The position numbers were made by a program, and so were the translations under genes. The notes under the pieces are model-generated. The model saw only the letters and a program-made list of their open reading frames with translations, had not been told where the DNA came from and did not search any database. Positions 43,555-53,017 of a DNA stretch of 64,000 nucleotides are shown one piece after another. The stretch's first letter is position 1, and each line of letters opens with the position of its first letter. The DNA comes from Macondimonas sp045864775 (GTDB lineage: Bacteria > Pseudomonadota > Gammaproteobacteria > UBA5335), in assembly GCA_045864775.1 (NCBI GenBank), contig BTVR01000002.1:868001-932000 (forward strand), read 5' to 3'.

Positions 43555-44672
43555 CGCAAGCCCCCCCGATCGTTGCGGTCCAGGCCCGTCTGCGGTTCCC
43601 GCAGCCGATGCCGCGCGGCTGGATCAGGCGGCGGCGCCCCGGGCGGAACGGCTTCGGAGGTCTTGGGCGCGGCGTCCTTCATCCATTTGTCGAGCGGCAG
43701 GTACATCACGTTGTTCCCCTTGCCACCATCGACCATGACCTTGGGGTTCGCGCGCAAGACCTGCTCCATGGTTTCGAGATAGAGCCGCCGCCGCGTCACG
43801 TCCGGAGCCTGACGATATTCACCGGCCAAACCCGTGAAACGATCGGCCTCGCCCTGAGCCTCGGCCACCCGCCGTTCACGATAGCCCTGCGCCTCCTCGA
43901 GTTGTCGCGCCACCGCGCCGCGCGCTGCCGGCACGATGGCATTGGAATAGGCATAGGCTTCGTTGATGATGCGCTGCTTGTCCTCGCGCGCCTTGATGGC
44001 GTCCTCGAAGGCCGACTGGACCTGCTCGGGCGGCTGCGCATCCTGCAGATTGACCGACGTCACGGCCAAGCCGGTGCCGTAGGTGTCCAGCGTCTTCTGC
44101 AGCAAAGCCTGAGTGCGGGCAGCCACCTCGCTGCGGCCCTCGCCCAGCACGAAATCCATCGTGCTCGTGCCCACCACCTCGCGCACGGCGCTGATCGTCG
44201 CATCCCGCAACGTACCCTCGGGTTCGCGGACGTTGAACAGGAAGTGCTCGGCATTGCCGACCCGATACTGCACCGCAACCTCCACGTTCACGATGTTTTC
44301 GTCACGGGTCAACATCAGGCCCTTGTGCGTGCTCGTGCGGATGCTGTCGACGTTGATCTTTTCCACCCGCTCCAGCGGATAGGGCAGGTGCCAGCGCGGC
44401 CCTTCCAGGGTGATGCGCTCGAACTGCCCGAATCGCAGAACCACGCCGCGCTCGGCGGGATCGATGATGTAGAAACCCGACAGCAGCCACAGCACGACGA
44501 TCCCGGCCAGCACCAGCCCCAAGCCCGCCGGACTCCCGCCCTTGCCGGGGGAGCCCCAGTTCGGCAGTCTCTGGCGCAGTTTCTTGAAGAGGTCTTCGAG
44601 ATCGGGAGGGCCGCCCGCATTTCGGTTCTGACCGCCCCAGGGATCCCGTCCACCGGGTTCGTTCCACGCCAT
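43551..44672 (-). CDS. hflK: FtsH protease modulator HflK
   Basis: Partner of HflC. The 373-residue protein starts MAWNEPGGRDPWGGQNRNAG, the Gly/Asn-rich cytoplasmic region, then the anchor GLGLVLAGIVVLWLLSGFYI and the SPFH domain (RGVVLRFGQFERITLEGPRW; VQYRVGNAEHFLFNVREPEG), coiled coil, and a Pro-rich C-terminus. Start 44672 is the standard one. Overlaps hflC by ATGA. Confidence 0.95.
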   Translation of the reverse strand: MAWNEPGGRDPWGGQNRNAGGPPDLEDLFKKLRQRLPNWGSPGKGGSPAGLGLVLAGIVVLWLLSGFYIIDPAERGVVLRFGQFERITLEGPRWHLPYPLERVEKINVDSIRTSTHKGLMLTRDENIVNVEVAVQYRVGNAEHFLFNVREPEGTLRDATISAVREVVGTSTMDFVLGEGRSEVAARTQALLQKTLDTYGTGLAVTSVNLQDAQPPEQVQSAFEDAIKAREDKQRIINEAYAYSNAIVPAARGAVARQLEEAQGYRERRVAEAQGEADRFTGLAGEYRQAPDVTRRRLYLETMEQVLRANPKVMVDGGKGNNVMYLPLDKWMKDAAPKTSEAVPPGAPPPDPAARHRLREPQTGLDRNDRGGLR

Positions 44673-44737
44673 GAAAACCGTCTCCACCGTCGGTTGGGAA
44701 TTGTCAGTGCAGCCGCTGCGCACGTGCCCGAGGCATT

Positions 44738-46024
44738 CTAGGGATGACCCGCGGCAGGGGCAACCAGATCGGGCTCGTCTGAACGACCGTGCGTCAAGGA
44801 CGCCAGGCGGGCGGGCGGGCCGGCGACCTCCAGCCACCAGCCGGATTCGTCGGCCCGTTCGGCACGCACCGCGCCCGCCGCATGCAGACGGGCGCGCATC
44901 TGGCCTTCGTCGTGCGTCAGGTGCAGCCGCCGGGAGATGCTGCGCCCCTGGAAATGGTGCCGAATCGCATCCCGCAGGGCATCGATGCCGGCTCCGGTAT
45001 GCGCGGAAACCCGGGCCGCGACGGGTTTTCCACCATCGTCCCGCTGGACGTCTGCCGCCCACGCGGTCAAATCGATCTTGTTGAACACCTGCAGACGCGG
45101 AATGGCCGCTGCCCCGATCTGCTCGAGGACCGCATCGACGGCGGCGATCTGAACATCCGCTTCCTCATCCGCCGCATCGATCACGTGCAGCAGCAGGTCG
45201 GCCTGCCGGGTTTCCTCCAGCGTGGCCCGAAAGGCCGCTACCAGTTCGTGCGGGAGGTCACGCACGAAGCCCACGGTGTCGATCATGACGACGGCCATCG
45301 TGCCCAGGTCGAGTCGGCGCGCGGTGGGGTCCAGGGTTGCGAAGAGCTGGTCGGCCGCAAAGGCGGCGGCGCCGGTCAGCGCGTTGAACAGGGTCGACTT
45401 GCCGGCGTTGGTGTAGCCGACCAGCGCCACCGTCGGCACGGCGCTGCGCTGGCGCAAGGCCCGCCCCTGATCGCGCTGCTGACCCACCCGCGCCAGACGC
45501 CGCTCGAGCTGACCCATCCGCGCGCGCAGCATTCGCCGGTCGCTCTCGAGCTGGGTTTCGCCCGGCCCGCGCAGTCCGATGCCGCCCTTCTGGCGTTCCA
45601 GATGCGACCAGCCGCGCACGAGGCGCGTGGCAAGGTGGCGAAGCTGGGCCAGTTCGACCTGCAGCTTGCCCTCGAAGGACTGGGCGCGTTGGGCAAAGAT
45701 ATCGAGAATCAGGCCCGTGCGGTCCAGTACCCGGCTCTCGATCAAGGCCTCGAGGTTGCGCTCCTGGCTGGGTGACAAGGGATGGTTGACCAACACCAGC
45801 CCCGCCCCGGTCTGCTGAACCAGTGCGCGCACTTCCTGCGCCTTGCCGGCGCCGATGAAATACTTTGGCTCCGGGATGGCGCGCCGTCCGGTCACGCGCC
45901 CGACGATTTCCGCGCCGGCGGAACAGGCCAGCTCCTCGAATTCGAGATGGGCAGCCGCATCGACGCCGCCGACGTCAAGACTGACGAGCACACAACGGGG
46001 ATCGACGACGGGGCGCTCGAACAT
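44738..46024 (-). CDS. hflX: GTPase HflX
   Basis: Ribosome-associated GTPase that splits stalled ribosomes. The 428-residue protein has the N-terminal HflX domain (AGKAQEVRALVQQTGAGLVL), RIRGPGETQLE-type linker with GLRGPGETQLESDRRMLRAR, G1 ALVGYTNAGKSTLFNAL, G3 MIDTVGFVRDLPHELV and G4 FNKIDL. The C-terminal extension ends with PAARLASLTHGRS. The gene follows hfq. Confidence 0.96.
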   Translation of the reverse strand: MFERPVVDPRCVLVSLDVGGVDAAAHLEFEELACSAGAEIVGRVTGRRAIPEPKYFIGAGKAQEVRALVQQTGAGLVLVNHPLSPSQERNLEALIESRVLDRTGLILDIFAQRAQSFEGKLQVELAQLRHLATRLVRGWSHLERQKGGIGLRGPGETQLESDRRMLRARMGQLERRLARVGQQRDQGRALRQRSAVPTVALVGYTNAGKSTLFNALTGAAAFAADQLFATLDPTARRLDLGTMAVVMIDTVGFVRDLPHELVAAFRATLEETRQADLLLHVIDAADEEADVQIAAVDAVLEQIGAAAIPRLQVFNKIDLTAWAADVQRDDGGKPVAARVSAHTGAGIDALRDAIRHHFQGRSISRRLHLTHDEGQMRARLHAAGAVRAERADESGWWLEVAGPPARLASLTHGRSDEPDLVAPAAGHP

Positions 46025-46055
46025 CAGCGCCCCGCACTGAGCGGTTCAGTCAGAA

Positions 46056-46313
46056 TCAGAAATTCCCATCGCCGGCGGCGGACTCGGTCGATTCCGGATC
46101 GCTCAGCTTGACATTGCGCGAGGGGACGATCGTCGAGATGGCATGCTTGTACACCATCTGGCTGACCGTGTTCTTGAGCAGGACCACGAACTGGTCGAAG
46201 GAATCGATGTGCCCTTGCAGCTTGATTCCGTTGACCAGATAGATGGACACAGGAATGCGCTCTTTGCGCAGCGCATTGAGGAAAGGCTCCTGCAAAGACT
46301 GTCCTTTCGCCAT
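46056..46313 (-). CDS. hfq: RNA chaperone Hfq
   Basis: Sm-like hexamer that pairs small RNAs with mRNAs. The 85-residue protein has the Sm1 motif (VNGIKLQGHIDSFDQFVVLL) and Sm2 (MVYKHAISTIVP), with N-terminal MAKGQSLQEPFLNALRKERI. The short, acidic C-terminus (SDPESTESAAGDGNF) is typical outside enterics. Confidence 0.98.
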   Translation of the reverse strand: MAKGQSLQEPFLNALRKERIPVSIYLVNGIKLQGHIDSFDQFVVLLKNTVSQMVYKHAISTIVPSRNVKLSDPESTESAAGDGNF

Positions 46314-46402
46314 GTTTTTACTCCAGCATTGTTCTTATGGCCGCTTGCCGGCGACGCACCGGGCAGCGCGCGATCACGGGGTGAGACGCGCGTCCGCAAC
46401 GT

Positions 46403-47365
46403 CTAGCCAAGAATAGCACGCCCGGCCAGACCACGCGTCGGCAATCCCAAGCCGGCCATGACCGCCGTCACACGATCCGGCCCGGCGGGATCCACGACTT
46501 CGACCGCCGGTAAGGGCCGAAGTGCCGTCAATTGACGCTTGGCAAACTGGCGCGTCGCCCGGAACGCGGCGTCGAACAACGACGCCCGCGTGATCCGGCC
46601 TTCCAGATGCATCCACGCTTCGCGGTAGCCGACGGCGCGCATCGCGGGAAACGTCTCGGACAGGTCGGTCCGGGCTCGCAGTCGCGCGACTTCATCAAGG
46701 AAGCCGGCGGCAAACATAACCTCGAGACGGGTGGCGATCCTCTGATGAAGCCACTCGCGATCGCTCGGCATCAAGGCCACGGCGCGCAAAGCGATGCCTT
46801 GTTGGCGCGCGCGCGCCCAATGCTCGCTGATCGGCATGCCGGTCAGTTCCCACACCTCCAGGGCGCGCTGGATGCGCTGGGCGTCGTGGGGGTGGACCCG
46901 CAGACCGGAGGATGGATCGATGCGGGCCAACTCCGCGTGAAGCGCGGGCCAGCCGTCCCGGCCCGCGCGCGCCGTGAGGCGCTCGCGAGTCTCCGGATCC
47001 GCGGCGGGCAGCGGCGCCAGGCCATCGCGCAAGGCCCGGAAGTACAGCACCGTCCCGCCCACCAGCAGGGGAATGCGCCCGACCGCCTGAATGCGCTCGA
47101 TCGCAGCCCGCGCATCGCGCACGAAGCGGCCCGCCGAATAGGCCTCGGCGGGGTCCACATGATCGAACAGATGATGCGGCAGCCGGGCGCGGGTTGCTGC
47201 ATCCGGCTTGGCGGTGCCGATGTCCATGCCGCGATAGATCTGGGCCGAGTCCATGTTGACGATGTCGATCGGCCAGCGTTCCGCCAAGGCGAGTGCCAGA
47301 TCGGTCTTGCCGCTTGCGGTGGGACCCAGCAAAGCCAGCACGGGAGGGGGGCGTTCGGGATTCAT
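46403..47365 (-). CDS. miaA: tRNA dimethylallyltransferase MiaA
   Basis: Adds a dimethylallyl group to A37 of tRNAs reading UNN codons. The 320-residue protein has the P-loop GPTASGKT at 14-21, DIVNMDSAQIYRGMDIGTAK, LLVGGTVLYFRALRDGL, and TRQFAKRQLTAL near the C-terminus. Start 47365 is chosen because it gives the usual N-terminus; the frame is open further upstream but overlaps mutL. Gap to mutL is 4 bp. Confidence 0.96.
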   Translation of the reverse strand: MNPERPPPVLALLGPTASGKTDLALALAERWPIDIVNMDSAQIYRGMDIGTAKPDAATRARLPHHLFDHVDPAEAYSAGRFVRDARAAIERIQAVGRIPLLVGGTVLYFRALRDGLAPLPAADPETRERLTARAGRDGWPALHAELARIDPSSGLRVHPHDAQRIQRALEVWELTGMPISEHWARARQQGIALRAVALMPSDREWLHQRIATRLEVMFAAGFLDEVARLRARTDLSETFPAMRAVGYREAWMHLEGRITRASLFDAAFRATRQFAKRQLTALRPLPAVEVVDPAGPDRVTAVMAGLGLPTRGLAGRAILG

Positions 47366-47369
47366 GTCG

Positions 47370-49160
47370 TCAGCGCCCGCGCAGAAACAATCGGTCCAGC
47401 GCCGCCCGATCGAGCTGCACCCAGGTCGGGCGACCGTGATTGCATTGGCCGGCGCGTTCGGTGCGCTCCATGTCGCGCAACAGCGCATCGAGCTCCGGCA
47501 CGGTGAGGGCGCGCCCGGCCCGGACCGCGCCGTGACAGGCCAGCGAGGCCAGCAGCGCATGATGCTGGTCTTGCGGCCGCGCGCTCGCCTCGTGGGTCAT
47601 GAGGTCGGACAACAGATCGCGAAACAGGCCAGCCGGATCCCGCAGTGGCATCCCCGCCGGCAACGCCCGGAGCGTGACGACGGCAGGCCCCGTGCGATCG
47701 ACTTCCAGTCCCCAGTCGGCCCAACGCGGCGCCCAGCGCTCCACCCAATCCGCCTGGGTCGCACTCAAGGCGATGTCCTCGGGGATCAGCAGCGACTGTC
47801 GCGGCACCGATCCCGCAGCGCTCGAGGACTTCAGCCGTTCATAGAGGATCCGCTCGTGCGCGGCGTGAATGTCCACCACCACCAGTCCGGCGGCGTTCTG
47901 GGCCAGCAGATAGATGCCGTGCAACTGCCCGAGCGCGTACCCCAAAGGGTGCATCTCGTCGGTGGGGCGTTCTGCGCAAACTGAGCCGGCTGGAGTCCAG
48001 GCCGGGGGAGCCTCCGCGCCGGCTGCCGTGACCCCGCTTTCGCGGTCCGGTGGGCCATAAAGCGCCAAGGGCTCGGCAATCCGCAACGCCAAGTCCGCCT
48101 GTTGCTGCGGCGCCGCGATTTGCACCGGCAGATGGTCGATGCCGTGCGCCGCATCGGACCCCGGACGCACGGCCGCCAGCGCTTCTTCCAGCGTGCGCGC
48201 AACGAAGTCGTGCACCTGCCGCGCATCACGCAACCGGATTTCGTGCTTGGCCGGATGCACGTTGACATCGACGTCCTCGGGATCGAGCGTCAGATGCAGC
48301 ACATAGGCGGGATGGCGCTGATGATGCAGCACATCGCGGTAGGCATGGCGCACCGCATGGGCCAGGTGCTTGTCGCGCACCCAACGGCCGTTGACGTAGA
48401 GATGCTGCACATCCCCCTGGGCACGGGAAAATGCCGGTGCGGCAATCCACCCCGTGAGCGCGCAGGACGTCCCCCGGTGACGCACATGCAGTGCGTGGTT
48501 CAGGAAGTCCTCGCCCAGCAGGATGGCCAGCCGCCTCTCCACACGCCCCTGCTCCCCGGCGGCGGGCAACTGCCACAGGTTGCGCCCGTTGTGCAGCAGG
48601 GTCAGTCCCGTTTCGGGCCGGGCCAGCGCCAGTTGCAGCACGGTGCGCGCCAGATGATCGAATTCGGTGCGCTCGCTGCGCAGGAACTTGCGCCGCGCCG
48701 GGACGTTGTGGAACAGATCGCGCACGCTGATGCGCGTCCCCGGCGGATGCGGCGCGGGCGCCGGCTCGCCCGGACGGCCGCCCAAGCAATCCAAGCGCCA
48801 GGCGTGGGGGCTCTCTTGCGTGCGCGAGGTCAGGCTGAAGCGGGAAACCGCTGCGATGCTCGGCAAGGCCTCCCCGCGAAACCCGAGGGTCGTGATCCGT
48901 TCCAGATCCGCGAGGCTACCGATCTTGCTCGTGGCGTGCCGTTCCATTGCCAGCAGCAGATCCTCAGGGGCGATCCCCGCGCCATCGTCCGTAACCCGGA
49001 TCAGTCCGATTCCGCCCTGCTCGACCTCGATGCGAACGTGGCGCGCGCCGGCATCGAGGCTGTTCTCGATCAGCTCCTTCGCCACCGACGCGGGCCGCGC
49101 CACCACCTCCCCAGCCGCAATCTGGTTGATCAACGCATCGGGCAGGCGGGCGATCGGCAT
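47370..49160 (-). CDS. mutL: DNA mismatch repair protein MutL (endonuclease type)
   Basis: Mismatch repair ATPase. The 596-residue protein has the GHKL motifs KELIENSLDAGAR (29-40), TDDGAGI (57-63) and GFRGEALPSIAAVS (93-106). The C-terminal domain holds DIHAAHERILYE at 430-441, the endonuclease metal motif with I in place of the usual Q or M, plus ACHGAVRAG and CNHGRPTW near 573. These are absent in E. coli MutL, which relies on MutH, so strand nicking is probably intrinsic. Divergent from the Nudix gene. Confidence 0.95.
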   Translation of the reverse strand: MPIARLPDALINQIAAGEVVARPASVAKELIENSLDAGARHVRIEVEQGGIGLIRVTDDGAGIAPEDLLLAMERHATSKIGSLADLERITTLGFRGEALPSIAAVSRFSLTSRTQESPHAWRLDCLGGRPGEPAPAPHPPGTRISVRDLFHNVPARRKFLRSERTEFDHLARTVLQLALARPETGLTLLHNGRNLWQLPAAGEQGRVERRLAILLGEDFLNHALHVRHRGTSCALTGWIAAPAFSRAQGDVQHLYVNGRWVRDKHLAHAVRHAYRDVLHHQRHPAYVLHLTLDPEDVDVNVHPAKHEIRLRDARQVHDFVARTLEEALAAVRPGSDAAHGIDHLPVQIAAPQQQADLALRIAEPLALYGPPDRESGVTAAGAEAPPAWTPAGSVCAERPTDEMHPLGYALGQLHGIYLLAQNAAGLVVVDIHAAHERILYERLKSSSAAGSVPRQSLLIPEDIALSATQADWVERWAPRWADWGLEVDRTGPAVVTLRALPAGMPLRDPAGLFRDLLSDLMTHEASARPQDQHHALLASLACHGAVRAGRALTVPELDALLRDMERTERAGQCNHGRPTWVQLDRAALDRLFLRGR

Positions 49161-49268
49161 GATGCCTGCAATTTTACCAGACCCGCCCCCGCGGGATGGA
49201 CAGCGCGGAACCGCAGTGGGACCATTGGTCGGTCAACCCCCGCAGGGTGCCGCGCGGCCAGCCATCTC

Positions 49269-49808
49269 ATGAAATTCTGTCCCAGTTGCGCCCAACCGGT
49301 CGTCCGCAAGATCCCCGAAGGCGATCATCTGACCCGGTTCGTATGCGAGACCTGCAATCTCGTGCATTACGACAATCCACGCACGATCGTCGGCTGTATT
49401 CCGGCCTGGGAGGATCAGGTCCTGCTGTGCCGACGGGCGATTCATCCCCGGCGCGGTTACTGGACGCTGCCGGCGGGCTTTCTCGAGAATGGCGAGACCA
49501 CCCGTCAGGGCGCCGTCCGGGAGACGCTGGAAGAGGCGAATGCCCGGGTCGAGATCGACGCGCTCTATCGCCTGTTCGACCTTCCGCACATCCACCAGAT
49601 CTATGTCTTCTTTCGCGGCCGCCTGCTGGATCTGGACTTTTCGCCCGGCATCGAATCTCTTGAAACGCGCCTTTTCACGGAAGCCGACATTCCGTGGAAT
49701 GAACTGGCCTTTCATACCGTGCGGCTCACCCTGCAGGACTACTTCGCCGATCGCCACCGCAACGATTACCCGCCGCTCGATCTCGACGTCCGGCCCGGCG
49801 CCCGTTGA
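49269..49808 (+). CDS. Nudix hydrolase with N-terminal zinc ribbon
   Basis: A 179-residue NudC-like pyrophosphatase. Four Cys (4, 7, 26, 29) form a zinc ribbon. The Nudix box is GFLENGETTRQGAVRETLEE (G70, E76, R84, E85, E88, E89), fully consistent with the catalytic consensus. ATG 49269 follows a short leader; a longer open frame upstream is antisense to mutL and is not used. The preferred substrate (NAD-type or capped RNA-like) cannot be fixed from sequence. Confidence 0.88.
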   Translation: MKFCPSCAQPVVRKIPEGDHLTRFVCETCNLVHYDNPRTIVGCIPAWEDQVLLCRRAIHPRRGYWTLPAGFLENGETTRQGAVRETLEEANARVEIDALYRLFDLPHIHQIYVFFRGRLLDLDFSPGIESLETRLFTEADIPWNELAFHTVRLTLQDYFADRHRNDYPPLDLDVRPGAR

Positions 49809-49896
49809 GCGCACTCGCCACCGGGGGCCCGAATCGCTAGAATTTCGCCCCCAGTGGTTTGCAATCTCCTGCCGGGCCACGCTGAGGGAGAGCTTC

Positions 49897-50220
49897 ATGA
49901 CTTACGTCGTCACCGAAAACTGCATCAAGTGCAAGTACACCGACTGCGTGGAGGTCTGCCCCGTAGACTGCTTCCACGAAGGCCCCAACATGCTGGTGAT
50001 CGACCCCGAGGAATGCATCGACTGCACCTTGTGCGAACCCGAATGCCCGGCCCAGGCCATCTTTTCCGAAGACGACCTCAGCAGTGATCAAGCGCCCTTC
50101 CTCGCGATCAACGCCGATCTGGCCAAGGCATGGCCAGTGCTGACGGAGAAGAAGGATCCGCCGGCCGATGCCACCGAATGGGACGGCAAGCCCGGCAAGC
50201 GCGATCTCCTCGAACGCTGA
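49897..50220 (+). CDS. fdxA: 7Fe ferredoxin (FdxA type)
   Basis: A 107-residue electron carrier with one [3Fe-4S] and one [4Fe-4S] cluster. Cys positions C9, C17, C21, C25 and C40, C43, C46, C50 match the Azotobacter FdI pattern (ENCIKCKYTDCVEVCPVDCF; EECIDCTLCEPECPAQAIF), with an extra Cys at 12. A GGGAGAG ribosome site precedes ATG 49897. A TAGAAT -10 box lies at about 49838. Confidence 0.96.
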   Translation: MTYVVTENCIKCKYTDCVEVCPVDCFHEGPNMLVIDPEECIDCTLCEPECPAQAIFSEDDLSSDQAPFLAINADLAKAWPVLTEKKDPPADATEWDGKPGKRDLLER

Positions 50221-50225
50221 CCGCA

Positions 50226-51122
50226 TCAACCGCGCGGGTGATGCGCGGCGTGCAGCGCCTTCAGGCGCGCCTGGGCGACATGGGTATAGATCTGGGTGGT
50301 GGACAAATCGCTGTGACCCAGCAGCATCTGCACCATGCGCAGATCGGCGCCATGGTTGAGCAGATGGGTGGCGAAGGCATGGCGCAGGCCGTGCGGCGAG
50401 AAGGCCACCCGGATCCCTGCGGCCCGACCCAGCGCCCGCACCCGGTACCAGCAGGCCTGGCGGGTCAAGGGCGCGGCGCCCCGCCCTGGATACAGGGCGT
50501 CGGACCGCCGCCCGGCGAGTAGCACCGGGCGTGCCTCGGCCAGATAGCGTGCGACCCAGTGCAAGGCCTCCTCGCCCATGGGGACGAGACGCTCCTTGCG
50601 CCCTTTTCCATAGACTCTTACCCAACCCATGCGCAGATCGATCTGGCCGAGTCCGAGCCCGACCAGTTCGGAAACGCGCAGTCCGGTGGCGTAAAGCAGC
50701 TCCAGCATGGCGCGATCACGCAAGCCGAGCGGCGTATCGGGCCTCGCGGCCTCGAGCAGGCGCTCGACGTCGGACTCGCCGAGCACCTGCGGCAGCCGCC
50801 GCGGCAGCCGGGGCGGCAGGAGATCCAGGGTGGGATCGACGCGGTGTTCGTGGCGCGCGAGATCGGCATAGAACTGCCGCCACGCGGACAGTTGTCGTGC
50901 CACGGAGCGGGCGCTGATCCCGCGCTGCATGCGCTCGGCGAGCAAGGACTGAAGCTCGACCGGCCCGGCCGCCGTCAGGTCCATCCCGCGCGCAGCCAGC
51001 CAGCGCGCCAAGCCCAGAACGTCGCGGCGGTAGGCCGCGCGCGTGTGCGGCGAGATGCCCCGTTCGCCCCACAGGCGCACGAGGAATGCGTCGATACGGG
51101 CCGCATCCGAATCGATGCTCAT
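50226..51122 (-). CDS. xerD: Site-specific tyrosine recombinase XerD
   Basis: Resolves chromosome dimers at dif together with XerC. The 298-residue protein has an N-terminal SAM-like domain (DAFLVRLWGERGISPHTRAA) and catalytic residues in ATGLRVSELVGL (Arg), GKGRKERLVPMGEEA (Lys), FSPHGLRHAFATHLL (His-Arg) and LGHSDLSTTQIYTHV (His, Tyr nucleophile). Start 51122 overlaps the stop of the GGDEF-like gene by four bases. It does not belong to the ssrA element. Confidence 0.95.
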   Translation of the reverse strand: MSIDSDAARIDAFLVRLWGERGISPHTRAAYRRDVLGLARWLAARGMDLTAAGPVELQSLLAERMQRGISARSVARQLSAWRQFYADLARHEHRVDPTLDLLPPRLPRRLPQVLGESDVERLLEAARPDTPLGLRDRAMLELLYATGLRVSELVGLGLGQIDLRMGWVRVYGKGRKERLVPMGEEALHWVARYLAEARPVLLAGRRSDALYPGRGAAPLTRQACWYRVRALGRAAGIRVAFSPHGLRHAFATHLLNHGADLRMVQMLLGHSDLSTTQIYTHVAQARLKALHAAHHPRG

Positions 51123-52183
51123 GGTTGCGTGTCGGCCGCCGCATCTCCCGGCGCCGCCGCCTCGTCCATGCGCGCCAGCGAGAGCGCCAGCAAGCGGCCA
51201 TAGTCCCCGCCGTCCGCGGGCGCCTGAACCTGTACCAGGCGCACCCGTACCGGCGCACCCCATACCTGGGTCAGACGCCTGAGCAGCGCTTGCTGCACGC
51301 GGGTCGCGGCCACGGCGCCATCCGCCTCGTCGGTATCGGGAAACAGCACGACGAAACGGTCCTCGTCCTGTCTTCCGGCGAGGTCGTAGCTGCGCAGGCC
51401 ATAACGCAGAACTTCACCACAGGTCCGCAGGACCTGGCGACGCAGGTTGCTCCGGAGCGCCGGGTCGGGCTGATCGGGAAGCGCGATCTGGAACAGCGCC
51501 AGCACCAGCGGCCTGCCGCTGCGCGCATGCATGTTGAACAGCACGTCTGCCTGTTCGGCCAAGGCCCTGCGCGTGCGCACGCCCGTCGCGACATCCAGTG
51601 GGCTGTGGCGGTCCAGGCTGCGCCGCAGACGCTCGCTGCGCCAGATCAGCATGGCGCCGTACATCGCCAGCACGGCGTAAAGGAACAAGGTCATGAACGT
51701 CGCGGTCTCGGGCATGATACCCGCGGCCGACGCACGCAGCGTCATGATGGCTGGCAAAACCAGCAAGCTGCCGCCGAGCACCGACTCGAGCGCGAGCGGC
51801 CCGAAGCGCAGACCGTGCCCGAACAGCACCGTCAGCAGGATGAGCGCCGATGGGAGTGCCGGATTCGGGTCGTGCGCGACCATGAGTCCGAGCAACAGGT
51901 AATCGGCCCAGAACCCGGCGGCGACGCGCCAGATGGACAACGGCCTCAGGCGCGCCCAGAGCATCGAGACTGCGATCAGGCCAGCCTGAAGGCCGGCAAG
52001 GATCAGCACGCCGTCCAACCCCCACAGGATCGGGGCGACGGTCTCGATACTCAGGAAATACAGGACGAGCAAGGAAAGAAAGAAGTAGCGCACCCAGAAC
52101 TGGCGACGCTGCGCTGCCCAGGACAGGTCCCGCGGCGACGCCGAAATTCCGCCGCCCCCCTTCGGTCCGCGATCGTTCCTCAC
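51119..52183 (-). CDS. Membrane protein with degenerate GGDEF domain
   Basis: A 354-residue protein. Residues 30-185 hold five or six hydrophobic helices (YFFLSLLVLYFLSIETVAPI; GVLILAGLQAGLIAVSMLWA; LPSALILLTVLFGHGLRFG; FMTLFLYAVLAMYGAMLIW). The C-terminal 150 residues align with a diguanylate cyclase fold (DVATGVRTRRALAEQADVLF; QVLRTCGEVLRYGLRSYDL; QDEDRFVVLFPDT), but the active-site GGDEF is replaced by GRQDEDRF. It should be catalytically inactive, perhaps a sensor or GTP-binding protein. The stop overlaps xerD. Confidence 0.8.
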   Translation of the reverse strand: MRNDRGPKGGGGISASPRDLSWAAQRRQFWVRYFFLSLLVLYFLSIETVAPILWGLDGVLILAGLQAGLIAVSMLWARLRPLSIWRVAAGFWADYLLLGLMVAHDPNPALPSALILLTVLFGHGLRFGPLALESVLGGSLLVLPAIMTLRASAAGIMPETATFMTLFLYAVLAMYGAMLIWRSERLRRSLDRHSPLDVATGVRTRRALAEQADVLFNMHARSGRPLVLALFQIALPDQPDPALRSNLRRQVLRTCGEVLRYGLRSYDLAGRQDEDRFVVLFPDTDEADGAVAATRVQQALLRRLTQVWGAPVRVRLVQVQAPADGGDYGRLLALSLARMDEAAAPGDAAADTQP

Positions 52184-52255
52184 GGGCGCAGCCTTGACCT
52201 GAACGGCGAACGAGACGATAAGGGAGACCCGTTTTTCACCCGTCCTTGCTGCACC

Positions 52256-53017
52256 ATGTCCATCGCTGTCCCATCGCGCACCGCCATCCTTTACTCATGG
52301 TGGTGCTGGTCGTGCTTCGTCGCCGTGGTCATCATATTTGCGCTGCCGATCCTGATTCTACCGGGATTGCGGACGCGCCAGCGCATTGCGCGACGGGCCG
52401 TTCGCATTGCCTGGACGCTGTGCGGCCTGCGCCCCGCCATCACCGGCATCACGCACTTGCCGGCCGGGCGCGCCATCGTCGTCGCGAACCACGCCAGCTA
52501 TCTCGACGGCGTGCTGCTCATGGGCGCGTTGCCCGCGGGCCATGCCTTCGTGGTGAAACGGGAAATGAGCCGCGTCCCGCTCGCCGGGGCATTGCTGCGG
52601 CGACTCGGAACGGCGTTCGTGACCCGGAATGACACTGCTGCTGCAGCGCGAGACGCGCGCGCGATTCTGCGACGGGCGCGCGACGGCGAGTCGTTCATCT
52701 TCTTTCCCGAAGGCACGATACCGCCCGGGGGCCATCTCGGCCCGTTCCGCTTGGGCGCGTTCCTGACAGCGGCCGAACTTGGCAATCCCGTCGTGCCGGT
52801 CACCCTGGTCGGCACAGCCGCCGTACTGCCCGATGATCGCCGCTGGATCATATCCCGTCAGCGCCTGGGCGTGATCATTCACGCGCCCGTGCACCTCACC
52901 GGTCGGCAAAGAGGCGATCTGGCGCGGCTGCGTGACGCCGCCCGCGATTGCATCGAGGCGGCGCTGAACGGCGTCGCCCCATGCGACGAAGCCCCTCATG
53001 ATTCGCGCACGGCGTAG
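52256..53017 (+). CDS. plsC: 1-acyl-sn-glycerol-3-phosphate acyltransferase
   Basis: Phospholipid synthesis enzyme of the PlsC family. The 253-residue protein has an N-terminal membrane segment (WWCWSCFVAVVIIFALPILI), the catalytic NHASYLDG (His79, Asp84) and FPEGT (150-154). Start ATG 52256 gives the full N-terminus; the frame is open upstream but antisense to the GGDEF gene. Role in membrane lipid assembly is from the family. Confidence 0.9.
   Translation: MSIAVPSRTAILYSWWCWSCFVAVVIIFALPILILPGLRTRQRIARRAVRIAWTLCGLRPAITGITHLPAGRAIVVANHASYLDGVLLMGALPAGHAFVVKREMSRVPLAGALLRRLGTAFVTRNDTAAAARDARAILRRARDGESFIFFPEGTIPPGGHLGPFRLGAFLTAAELGNPVVPVTLVGTAAVLPDDRRWIISRQRLGVIIHAPVHLTGRQRGDLARLRDAARDCIEAALNGVAPCDEAPHDSRTA

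Noticed and set aside
49489..49896. Upstream extension of the ferredoxin frame
   Set aside because: It overlaps the Nudix gene in another frame and shows no ferredoxin or other motif; ATG 49897 has a ribosome site.
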